Below, piece by piece: positions 46,842 through 57,498 of a stretch of DNA of 64,000 nt. The DNA comes from Hydractinia symbiolongicarpus. Taxonomy: Eukaryota; Cnidaria; Hydrozoa; Anthoathecata; Hydractiniidae. The first letter of the stretch is position 1; each line of letters begins with the position of its first letter. The notes under the pieces are model-generated. The model ran no database searches. It was not told the DNA's origin and saw only the letters and a program-made list of their open reading frames with translations. The position numbers and the translations under genes were made by a program. The DNA lies in NCBI RefSeq assembly GCF_029227915.1, contig NC_079881.1:5022001-5086000 (forward strand). Reading direction: 5' to 3'.

Positions 46842-47051
46842 ATGCCACAGTTGGTAGCAGCAGCAACATATTTTGAACAACACCCAAGTGCCAGTTACGC
46901 TACACAACAGCCACAACAGAACTACATGTCCTGGCTGCAGCAGCAAGACTATGATTCATCACCACCACCATCACAAAATTTAGAATGCCTTCTAATCGAG
47001 GAAGTCAAAAAATATGTATATATGTCTCATGTTTGGGACGTTAAAACCTGA
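46842..47051 (+). other. Possible first coding exon with a MADF-like start
   Basis: ATG 46842 opens 69 codons: a Gln/Ser/Pro-rich stretch (YATQQPQQNYMSWLQQQ) followed by LLIEEVKKYVYMSHVWDVKT, which resembles the start of a MADF domain (LI..V..Y..LWD). A TGA follows, and the matching frame appears to continue briefly (NFKETLKKK). This is either a broken exon of a MADF gene (host or Harbinger-derived) or the start of a gene whose remaining exons I cannot find. Confidence 0.3.
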
Positions 47052-47656
47052 AATTTCAAAGAAACTCTGAAAAAAAAGCTGTATACACTAACATTTTTCT
47101 GCCATCAAAGTTTGTGTGGAAATTAAAATTAATTGATTTCTGTTTGGTTTCGTTCCAATCCGATCTGAGGTTAAAAATATGTAAGTGGAAATCCACCTTT
47201 ATACAGCATACTTCACATACAACAATTGCTGTATGTGAAGCTGCCGAATATTTGTGATTTGAAACAAAAGAAGTTCCTCTGCAATATTTTTAATTCAAAC
47301 TCAGTTTGATTTAAAATATTGCGAACATTTGCCTCATATTTTTTCATTATATAATATATTGAAGGTACATTAATATGCTGTGGCAATATTCTGCCGTAAT
47401 ATAAAAAGACCCTAAACATGATCACGTGTGTAAATAACTGGTTTGCTACATTAACAAAATCAAACTTTGGAGCTATAGAAATTTATTTCTTATGCTTTGC
47501 TTACCAAAAATATATTGCATGTGCAAAGTTATATGACGTTTTTCATGTGATTGGTAATTAAATAAAGCTCTCTGTTATTGATTCTATTCCCCCATGATTT
47601 TCTTTTCCCTGTACCCTTTTTGCCCTTTATTGTGCCCCTTCCTACTGACATCAATT

Positions 47657-47800
47657 ACACCCCAAGGCGTACCTGAACCTACGCCCATTTACACCCCATG
47701 GCGTTCCTTAACCTACACCCATTTACACCTCAGGGTGTTCCTTAACCTACGCCCATTTACACCCTATGACGTTCCTGAACTTACGTCTATTTACACCTTA
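47657..47800 (+). repeat. 34-bp tandem repeat, about four units
   Basis: Units begin ACACC at 47657, 47691, 47725, 47759 and 47793, exactly 34 bp apart, with consensus ACACCCCATGGCGTTCCTTA followed by ACCTACGCCCATTT. Units differ by a few substitutions. The array is C-rich in AT-rich DNA and lies about 360 bp before the claudin-like gene. Confidence 0.9.
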
Positions 47801-48159
47801 CAATTTTTTGCGATATTTTTTTTTTAATTTTTGCAGTTTTAGTTTGTTTGGCACTCTTTAAACTTGTTCCTTTTTTATCTAAATAAGTAAAAAGACATCT
47901 TGCTAATAGCAAAATATGTGAAAATTGGAATTTTTTTTCGTTTTCTACTAATTTTAATTTACTTTCACCTCCTACTACCTCACCAGTATTTTTTATTTTA
48001 TTAATGCGATCCAATCTAACCACGTAGATTGTAAAATACGTCGCTTGTACCCGGCGATAGCGAAATCAAATAAACAGGCGTCAGAACTCCTGGCTATAAG
48101 ACAGCTCTAAACTTAGTAGCTTCAATCTGTTTTCTTTTTTTACAGGTATTTCAAACAGG

Positions 48160-51100
48160 ATGGCTGCATTTAAAATACTTTCCATCCTCGGAACTTCATG
48201 TTTGTTGCTGGCATCCATAATGTACATTGTCGGGTTAGTTACCAACAAATGGGTGGTGACAACTTTTTCTGTAAATGGCGGACAACTGTACGATGTGATG
48301 AATAAAGCGTTTAACACGCCGACAAGAAACCCATTCCTCACACCACCATATAACAACCAACGATTTGCTCGGGATTTATCACAAAAAATCTCTCAGTACG
48401 GTGCTGGTGACTTTGATATTGGGAATCTAAAATATTACTTGGATCAGGTGAAAAAATCTCCTTACTTCCGATCAATCTCGATCAACATAGAGGCGAGTTT
48501 CGGACTGAAGCATGTGTGTCTTGATGTGAAAGTCAAAAGCGATTCTATTCCGAAAGCTTTCCTAAATCAAATTAACAGTTTGATTAAAGCTAATGGTAGA
48601 ATGTATTTGAAATGTTACAGTACCACTTTTCTTAAAGAAAGTTCTAAGCTACAAAGCGCGGCAGCATCCAATATTGAAGGAGGTCTAGGAGTTTTGATGC
48701 AACAGTTAAAGAAACATGAGATGGATGCTTTAGACGGTACAGTTGCTAATAATTGAGGTTAATTCAACAGAGCATGGACTTATCTGAGTTTTTTCTTTCA
48801 CTATCGCTATTGTGATTACTTTTATACTTTTAGTCTGTTTTGATGAAATTAAATTAATATTTATTTTAGCATTGGATAAGGTCAATGTTTGCATCATATT
48901 GGCAACTGTATTTGCTTCCCTTGCCTTGATCGTTTCATTCATTAAATTACCTTGCGTCAACATTTCCAAAAAGCAATGGATTGTGGGTATAACTGTTTGT
49001 TTAGCTGTCATTGCAGGTGAGGAAAACACTTAGTTTCATGGTCGTCTCTTTAAAACAAAATTTTGCCTAAAACTTAGACAGGCACTTAACCTCAGTTTTA
49101 ATACACGCAGAAGGGGATTAATAGACCTATTTCCATATCCATTCTCGTTCCGCGGAATATATATACCAAAATACCGAATAACATGAAAACGATATTAGTT
49201 ATGAGCAAAATTTTAGTTGTTTTTAGTTTGCAGCGAAGCAGTGCAGACATGGTTTGTTTACTTGTAAAATTTGCAAAATTAATTTGTCATACAGATTGTT
49301 ATTAACATTTGGTGATAATATGGGATATTAGTATGTATCATTGGGCCGTTCTAATGCTTTTGTTAATTATTCTTGGTGTTAAATGAGCTAGGTATTAGTT
49401 AGCTTTGAATATAATACGAGTAGCTACCTAGTTCACTGGCTGACTTGTGCCAAACAAACGTGAAATTTCAAGCTGTTTACCAAAATTGGTGATGTTGCTG
49501 GTATCTATCCTGTGTCTCCAGTTATTGAGTCTACCGTATTTTTTAAACAACATCTGTGAAAATAACATTAGCAAGGCTTACTGATGACAGCGTGGTTTTA
49601 AAATAGTAATTAAGTTGACCTTATGGTTGCCTTAACTCGTTTTTTCCAAGTGAGGGTAGTTTTGGAAGTATTTATAACTCACATTTTACACATCTGTGGT
49701 TTCAGAATTAGGATACTAATATGACTTGGTGGGGAAAGTTGAGCCTAAACTTTCCTTGGAATGTTCTTGCTTATTTGTGTCACATTTCAAGCCTCTATCG
49801 TAAATTGTATTTGTTAAAAAAATTATTTAGAATTCCAAAAAATAAGGTTGACAAAAGAGATGATATCCTAATTCTTAAATTTTGTATTCAGAGAGTTAAC
49901 ATCTTGGTATTTTTTCAGGCAAATGAAATTCTCCAGTGATTATGCTTGGTCAAAAACAATTTTTTCCTTGAGAGGATCACTTCACGAAACAATTTAAAAA
50001 TTGTTGTTTGTAAAAAACACAAAATGGTTACTGACGTCCTGCCTAGAAAAAAAATCGATAACATTTTGTCCACAAAATGCTTGTCATATTGAACATTTGT
50101 AAGGTGAGAACGAAATTTTTGGTTTTATAATTTTACAAATCGACGCTGTGAAAGATTATTTTCTGTTAATAAACAATTTGAACAATTCTGCAAGATTAAT
50201 TTTCAAGATTTCATGTAAGTTAGAAAACAAAATACCTAGTTTTTAAGAACATTGAGACTGAGATTTTGCCAAAAATTAAGCACGTTTACAGCTGAAATCC
50301 AGACATTCTTATAAGAAAAAGTATATTATTTTACTTTCCTTTTTTTGGATAAAAACCTCTTTATTAAAAAGACTTTACTTTTCCTATATATGGAGATTTA
50401 TGATAAGCTCTATGCTATATCAATTCATATTACTTACAAACTGTAAGTATTAAGGTTAACCATCACAATGCTTGATACAAATGTACGATTATTGACAGTC
50501 AGTAAGAGAGGGAGTAGTGACAGAGGGAGTGCGACAGTTACATATTCACAACAGCACAATAGTTTGAAAATATTATTTTTAAATATCGTTTTACACAACA
50601 AATGTTGAAAAATGATTTGTTAATTACTCATGCAGCTAAGCTATAGCTACAACCCTGGAAAAGCATATTCAACCAGTCAAGCATATTCAATATTCAACAT
50701 TGATTTTGGGAGAATGAAGAGCTCGAAATGAAATTCACAATATGTTTTTCCGTGTTTGTAGCTTGGTGCTTGCTACTTTGGCTAGCTACCCAGCAAGCTA
50801 ATTTAATTTTTTGAACTGATCAGAGTAATATGAAGTGCCACTAAGCATTAGTAAACTGTATATTAAGTTTTAGTCATAAATTTACATGGAAACAGTTAAA
50901 TTAAAATTTATTCACAACATTCTAAGAACGTGGGTAGGTTTTAGGTTTAGCTAGCTAACATATACCAAAAGATACGCCCTTAAAATCTGCAACATTTTAA
51001 CTTTTTTCTCACACTACCACTACCAATACCCTCTTTATAACTGTGTTAACTACGATTATGTAAAACTGCCAGTTAAAAGCTGTAAAAGTCAACATTTTGT

Positions 51101-52658
51101 TGATACATTCTTCAAACTTGCTTGTAAACAACCAGCATCCCGAAATTTGCTCATAACTAATCTCGTTTTCATGCTATTCTGCATTTTCGGATGCATATTT
51201 CGCGGAACCAAATGGATATGGAAATAGGTCTATTTTGGCGAATTTCGTTTTTATCAAGTAGCAAAACTAAGTTCCCCTAGCAAAAGTCAATGGCAAAGTT
51301 ATCTATATATATTCGCTCGTCCCGGGCATCATATATTTTTGCTGACGACTCAATAACTCGGGATCTGCAACTTGGTTTGCAATCAAATTTCGTGGGTAAG
51401 CTTGTATAAACCCTATATATTTACTCACAAAATTTAATTGCAAACCGACATGCGGATCCCAAGTTATGAGTTCGTCAGAAGAAAATTAAGAGGCCTGGGA
51501 GGAGCAAACAAGTCTTATTTTGGCAAAAAAAATTATTTTAATCAATTAACCTTTGTAATATCTATGCATTGTTAAAGTTTAAATGCACACCCCTTAACAG
51601 GTTTAAATTTACTGAAGAAAGAAAATGTCCTAATTTGCTATTACTGAAATATGACATCATGATTCATGCAGCATAATTAAATCTGAAATTCTTTAAATAT
51701 GAATATCTTGAGAACGAAAAGTTTTTTTTAAAAAATTTAAAAAAATTGTTAGCTAACTTTTTAAGCTCTATAATATAAGTCCAACATCATTTTATACCTC
51801 GTGTTCCCTTTAGTACTCCCAAAATTGCTAACTTGAGAAACTGTTTGCAAAAATTAGTTTTAAATTTAACTTTTATTTTCAAAAAATCTACAGTTAACAA
51901 TAATATTCAGAATCAGATATATCTAAAAATTAAGAATAGATTAAGGCTCAGATGTATCTAAAAATTAAGAATATAATAAGAAAAAGCTAAGCCTTACAGG
52001 GCAACAGAGGTGTAATTTTTCGTTTTGTTTCAATTAGAAATGGTCTCGGAGAATTTTGCTTTTATACCACAAATTCATAACTTCTCTGAAGTAGAAGAAG
52101 ATTTTTGCAGCAACGCGAAAGTTTTTTCCGCGAAATGCAAACATTTTACGGTAAAGGTTATCGCTAAAATACGGCTATTATTAAAGAGACTAGTCCGCCA
52201 CCCGTGAAAAAATCCAGGGGACTGGCAGTCTTTTTTATATTGCATTTCGTGATTCTGTAATACAACGTTTTTCTCGTGGACATAGAGACAAAATACGGCT
52301 ATTATTATAGAGATTTTTGTTATATTATATTACAGCTTTGTCATCGGTTGCTGGTGTTGCCATATTACAAAAAGACTTTCATTTAAAGGACGACATTGAA
52401 GATTACAAAGAGGTCGCTATCACGTATCTCAAAACCTATCAGAAAGAAGCATACGCCCAATACGCCCCTTTCTTTGACGTCATAAAAATCACAGAGAAGA
52501 TTGGCTACTCGCACATCTTGGTTTGTGTTGGTATTGTGTTCTTGATTGTTGCTATGGTGATGAATATTGGAGAATTGTTCAGTGCCAAGAAGAGCCATGA
52601 CGATGCATATGAAATCTCTTTGTTATCTTCTGATGGATATAAACCAGCAAATGCGTAA
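48160..52658 (+). CDS. Claudin-like four-pass membrane protein
   Basis: Three exons joined in phase 1: 48160-48736, 48870-49016 and 52336-52658; 348 aa. TM1 lies at about residues 6-27, a long first extracellular loop at about 28-196, TM2 at 197-218, TM3 at 230-255, a second loop with Asp/Lys/Tyr-rich helices, and TM4 at 301-322. The acidic cytoplasmic tail ends DGYKPANA. The first loop has Trp31 (NKWVV) and FGLKHVC with Cys120 and Cys152, recalling the W..GLW-C-C signature of PMP22/claudin proteins. The loop is roughly three times the usual claudin length. Reading through the first donor would give a 198-aa product with only TM1, which I treat as unspliced artefact. Family placement is inferred from topology and this motif; junctional or adhesion roles are likely but not shown. 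Confidence 0.78.
49120..51234. mobile_element. 2.1-kb element with ~95-bp terminal inverted repeats in intron 2 of the claudin-like gene
   Basis: The left end (AATAGACCTATTTCCATATC C.. from 49120) and the reverse complement of the right end (AATAGACCTATTTCCATATC C.. from 51234) match over about 95 bp, through TTCCGCG, CATGAAAACGA and TTAGTTATGAGCAAA. No transposase frame is open inside, so it is non-autonomous. The target duplication is unclear. It explains most of the 3.3-kb intron. Confidence 0.82.
51400..51790 (+). repeat. Dispersed repeat, copy 2
   Basis: Matches 46050-46385 in order and orientation (CCCTATAT.TTTACT, GATCCCAAGTTATGAG, ATCTATGCATT, CCCTTAACAGGT, GAATATCTTGAGAACGA), with an extra ~60-bp segment around 51640. 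It lies in the same intron, just after the 2.1-kb element. Confidence 0.7.
52178..52320 (+). repeat. Hairpin-headed repeat, plus tail of a neighbouring copy
   Basis: ACGGCTATTATTAAAGAGA (52172-52190) is the tail motif; it is followed at once by a new head CTAGTCCGCCACCCGTGAAA AAATCC, the TATTGCATTTCGTG middle, and again the tail GACAAAATACGGCTATTATT. This shows two units head to tail. It ends about 15 bp before exon 3 of the claudin-like gene. Confidence 0.68.
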
Positions 52659-52934
52659 AAAAACTTCATTTTGTTGGGTTACTTCTATTTAAAGATGTAA
52701 GTCCTAACAGAAGGATATAGAAAGAATGAAGGAACTGTTAGCGATGTTGTTACAACTTTTGTTTGTCTGTATTTAAGAAAGCGGCTTTGTTTGATAATAT
52801 CTTATTTATAAAAACTTTTAGCACGTATTTAATTTTCGAGCATTCATTACAGGTTGTGCACTTTAAGGTATTGCGTATCTTTTAAAATTAATAGTTTTTA
52901 CATTTACTTTTTATTTTATTTTAAACCGATCATT

Positions 52935-53049
52935 TTTGTGTTGGTATTGTATTCCTGATTGTTGCTATGGTGATGAATATTGGAGAATTGTTCAGTGCTA
53001 AGATGTGTCTCCCTTGTGTCTTGCGATGGATATAAACCTACATATGTCT
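52935..53049 (+). pseudogene. Partial duplicate of the last exon of the claudin-like gene
   Basis: TGTGTTGGTATTGTATTCCT GATTGTTGCTATGG... is nearly identical to 52523-52590 (TM4 coding) and ends with GATGGATATAAACC, the end of the coding region. A central deletion removes most of the cytoplasmic tail. It is separated from the functional exon by about 280 bp and has no splice site. It is a recent local duplication. Confidence 0.85.
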
Positions 53050-53999
53050 AGAAAAAGTTCTTTTATTTCGTATGCTGTTTCACTTAATTGTGGAAGGCAA
53101 CAACAAGATGTACAATGTAACGTGGAAAACCACAATTCTTATTCTTGTTCTTCGCATTCTTTATTTGTAAAGAAAACAGCTGCGCATTCCTTATTAAGTA
53201 AAAACAGTTGTATTTAATACTTTTGTTTATTTGGTTTGTTTGATTGGCATTTGTTTGGTTTTGTTTGTACATACTTTTATATATAATTTTTGTGAAGTTG
53301 TTTTTGCATAGTTGTTGTTGATAGAAAAAGTAAACGCGTTGTTCTGACATCGTAAAATTAGAAAGGATTAATTTTGATTTTTGAATACACAAACCTAACA
53401 ACATTTAGAGATATGACAGTTTTTTTCATCTTTATTAACGGGTATCGTTGTTGTAGTGTTGAATGTGTACACAAGGTTTTGTAACAATTTATGCACGGAA
53501 ATAACAAAACCGTTATTAACTTTTCTATATTTTCTTTTTTTTTAAGTGGTGTATAGTTACCATCTTTCGTAATTATCTTGTGAGTTACTTTTTGATTTCG
53601 CACAACCTCGTATTTACTTTGGTAGACAATTGTTTGATTTTTAAGTACAGAGATCACGTTCACATTAAGAATAATAATTCTATTTCCACATACCGCAGGT
53701 GAAATCGGTGATAAAAATGGTCTGATGTGGTTAAAATGTTCACTGACAGAAATTTCTACGTAATGAAAATTAATTGAGCAAATTACAGTGCCAAACGGTA
53801 TTTATTTAATAATACCCTACTAATAACATTGTGGTAGATCGTTCGCTACTAATGGAAAAGTGGGCTAAATTATCGGTTGAGTCATGTTGAAAGACTGAAA
53901 GATAATGTCCTCATCTTCATATTGCACACAAAGAATATTAGCATGGAAAATATAAGCATTGTGCACGTTACACCCAAAAGAAAACGAATTAAATGTCCG

Positions 54000-54000
<1 letters not shown>
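53050..54000. other. Intergenic, no gene seen
   Basis: AT-rich with T-rich tracts. Open frames on the - strand (53084-53404, 53358-53663) have no recognisable motif or splice structure. Confidence 0.45.
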
Positions 54001-54037
<37 letters not shown>

Positions 54038-54131
54038 GTGATGGTGATGGTGATGGTGATGGTGATGGTGATGGTGATGGTGATGGTGATGGTGATGGTG
54101 ATGGTGATGATGATGATGATGATGATGATGA
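54001..54131. repeat. GAT/GGTGAT microsatellite
   Basis: About 10 GAT units, then about 14 GGTGAT units, then about 7 GAT units, giving 130 bp of a nested symmetrical array. The translated poly-Asp/Gly and Ser/Pro frames are by-products, not genes. A short imperfect ACACAGACGAGGCTACTA-type repeat follows at 54131-54240. Confidence 0.95.
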
Positions 54132-54240
54132 CACAGACAAGGCTTCTATTTTAAACACACAGACGAGGCTACTACTATAAATGCAGACACAAGACTACTA
54201 TTTAAAACACACAGACGAGGCTAGTATTTTGAACACAGAC

Positions 54241-55710
54241 ACAGAGATAACACAATGTTTCGTTTGTTTAGAAATCAAATGAATTTCAAGTATATAGAGA
54301 AAGTATGGTTGAGACAGAACTCTCTCTATATATATATATATAAAAATAAAAAAAAATAACTTAAAAAATTTTCACAAACAACAAATTTTCTAAGGGGTTA
54401 TTTAAACGAAAATTAGTTCCCGCAGAAATTGTTGAAAAACTCCAGGTAACTCGAACTTTTATTAATTCGAACTGTTTTCTATGGTCCTTTGAACATTTCT
54501 AAATACTTCCATAAGAAAATTACTCTTTAACTCAAACCCCAGATAACTCGAACATTTGTTTTCTCGAATCATTTTTTTGTGCACCTTAATAGAACTGTAT
54601 GGTAATGCAATGTGAATTTTAACACCAGAAGTCTTTTTTTTCCTTTTTCACGATAGCCTTGTAAAACGGTGTAAATTGAGAAACAACATGTCATCATATT
54701 TAATCTCGCAAAATATTAGGACATGCCATCTTTGTTAAAAATATTTCTCGCAAAAATTAAATTTATCTTCAAGAAATTTCGCAGCAAAATTAATTCCCTT
54801 AGGGTACATCAACATAAAATTACTTGTAGTTCATTAGAGTTTTTTTATCCCTCGCGCTCTACACAAATACCGTGATACGGGCCACATAATATATACTTTA
54901 AACGGATAAAATTAAACATATAAAAATCAAATAATGAAGAAACGAAAAAATAAGCGGACCAACATTTGATGGAAGAACGCAAAATATCAAAATGGAGAGA
55001 AAAACAAATTAATGACTTGCCATCGCTAGAAAAGTCATCATCTTGCCAGAAACGTGTTAAAATTTGACTTTCCTCTAATTGACTTTCTTTGAGTGTGATA
55101 TAAATTGCAAATGTAACGACAAAACTCGCTACACTTCCGTTTTAAAAGGGAAACATTTGAAACTCAAAATATATACGTTAAACACATTGACCGCATTGAG
55201 ACAATTAATGGTAACACACAACTAAGAAACATGGCAACAAAACAATGATTAAGAAAAGCGAGTAAACAACAGTGGCGAATGGAGAAATACCATACATAAA
55301 TACCATAAAATAAGGGCATTCCTTTGAGACAAAAGGCGAAGGCTGTGATGATTTTCGAATGTTGGGCCTTTCTTGAATAATCTTTTCCTTCTGACCTAAA
55401 CACTCCCAGTCTTTGAATTAAATAGGTGAGCGTTTAAGGAATTCTTTCCAAAACACCAGAAGTGGATAATAATGACGCAAAAATATCCTTACTCCAATAA
55501 CTGAGTTTTTTGATATCTCTGACTGTACCTCCCTCATCAACGTCTAGTTCATAATAGCTATTCATGCTAGCAGGTGGTGCATTTATGAAAATGTAAAGTT
55601 CCCGAAGCTGGATTGTTTACTCTGATCTAATTATGTCAAAGATTCGATTGTTAATTCGCCCCAATCAGAGGGTTAATAAATGTTCGCGAAACTTGAATGT
55701 TTTGTAATAA
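54241..55710. other. Intergenic, no gene seen
   Basis: Contains a short TA microsatellite (about 54328-54343). The minus-strand frame at 55164-55403 is hydrophobic and Cys-rich but has no supporting splice or homology signal, so it is not called. Confidence 0.45.
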
Positions 55711-55714
55711 CTAG

Positions 55715-55800
55715 TCGTTAGCCCGTGGAAAAATCCATGGTTTCGCCCAGCCTTTTTATACCGCATTGCGTGCTTTCTAGCTATTGCGCAGCTAAGCTAC
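55715..55800 (+). repeat. Hairpin-headed repeat, left part before the GACA array
   Basis: ACTAGTCGTTAGCCCGTGGA AAAATCCATGG with the hairpin CCGTGG..CCATGG, then TTTTTATACCGCATTGCGTG, matches the copy at 56195. It leads directly into the GACA array. Confidence 0.75.
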
Positions 55801-55806
55801 CATTTT

Positions 55807-56178
<372 letters not shown>

Positions 56179-56194
56179 CGGGTATTATAATATA

Positions 56195-56330
56195 GACTAG
56201 CCGTTAACCCGTGGAAAAATCCACGGGGTCGCCCGTCCTTTATATATCGCATTTCGTGTTTCCGTAACAGGACGCAGTTTTCGCGGACAGACAGACAAAT
56301 TACGGCTATTATTAAAGAGATTAACTGCAC
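56195..56330 (+). repeat. Hairpin-headed repeat with a GACAGACAGACA segment, after the array
   Basis: GACTAGCCGTTAACCCGTGG and AAAAATCCACGGGG form a hairpin (CCCGTGG-AAAAAT-CCACGGG). Then come TATATCGCATTTCGTG, GCGGACAGACAGACAAATTA and the tail ACGGCTATTATTAAAGAGA. The internal short GACA run suggests how the giant array arose. Confidence 0.78.
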
Positions 56331-57184
56331 GTGTTAGCATAATTTAGACTTGTTAAAACGACTTTTCCAGCAGTTCGGCAAATTACATCAAACAAAATCG
56401 TCGTGAAACAATAATCTAAAAAGGCTCTGTAAAAAAATGTATAAAAATGTATAAAATATTCTTTATAAAAAGCAATTTACTTTGAGCCACAGGCAGAAAA
56501 GGAATTTACCACATTCAATGGAATTACATTAGCAGTACTAAATAAGGTCAAAGATTTTTGATAAAGATATCACTTTTAACCAAGCAGAGCTAGATAGCCT
56601 TTAATTGACCTGTTGTCGTGGACCGACAAATCTTACTTAGCTAACATCAAAACAATGTGGAAATGAACAAGAATATATTTAGAAAATAAGGCAGATCTGC
56701 AACAAAAATAACATATAAAACAAATGGATTTTTTATAAGGAGTGTCCAGTCAATTTTCATTTTTCTGACCGATATTAAAATCCCTTTACTTTTTCTTATG
56801 CAAAATACACTTATAAATAAAAAACAAATAGGCTGAAAATGGCATCAAAAATAAGAACACACTTTACTAATAATACTGTTTGTCCTAAAAAACACGCACA
56901 CACTCAAAAATAAATAGGGAAAATCTTTCAGGCAAATATACACTGAATCAATTGCTATTATTATTCGAATGTATATACTTATAACTGTGATATTACATTG
57001 CAATTATTTTGATGTAGCTACGTACAACAAAATGCTCAAAATATAGAGAAATGAGAACTTCAGGCTGATCATGTCAAAACAAACACCTCAAGGTAAAGCC
57101 AAATGTCTATGATTTTGATCAAAAAAGTGTATATCAAGCCTTGAAACAGTACATACTAATATCATTTTTGTAAGATTGTATTCA
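56331..57184. other. Intergenic, no gene seen
   Basis: AT-rich sequence without coding, RNA or clear repeat features. Confidence 0.5.
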
Positions 57185-57498
57185 TGGCATACTTTGTGCG
57201 AGAGACCTGCGTTTGATTCCCCTTGGCGGCGATTCAATATGGGCGAATGAATGTTACCATAGCCCCGGGTTAACCCAAGCCATGCAAGGGAAATTGCGAA
57301 GATGACAATGTTTGGGCCGTTGAATGTTGCAGGGAGTTGTCTGGTGGAGCGCCGACTCTGATTGGGCCTGCGTAGCTCGAAATGAGCATTAAATACTCTA
57401 GGACTCCTCATCTAAGCCATAGCCCCTTCTGGAAATAATAGACAGGGTATATCCCTCGATATTTGTGAGGTTAGCCAAGTAGAATATGCACATCTATC
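57185..57498 (+). mobile_element. tRNA-derived SINE, family A, 5'-truncated copy
   Basis: It begins within the tRNA-like head (GGCATACTTTGTGCGAGAGA; box B decayed to GTTTGATTCC) and keeps the full body, including CCCCGGGTTAACCCAAGCC and GAGCATTAAATACTCTAGGA, ending CACATCTATCT. Box A is missing, so it cannot be transcribed by itself. Confidence 0.85.

Noticed and set aside
48730-49029. Minus-strand 99-aa frame opposite exon 2 of the claudin-like gene
   Set aside because: Shadow of a real exon; the + strand has matching splice sites and hydrophobic spans.
53865-54180. Poly-Asp/Gly and poly-Ser/Pro proteins
   Set aside because: By-products of the GAT/GGTGAT microsatellite.
57088-57411. 107-aa minus-strand frame
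   Set aside because: Falls on a SINE copy; coding appearance is incidental.
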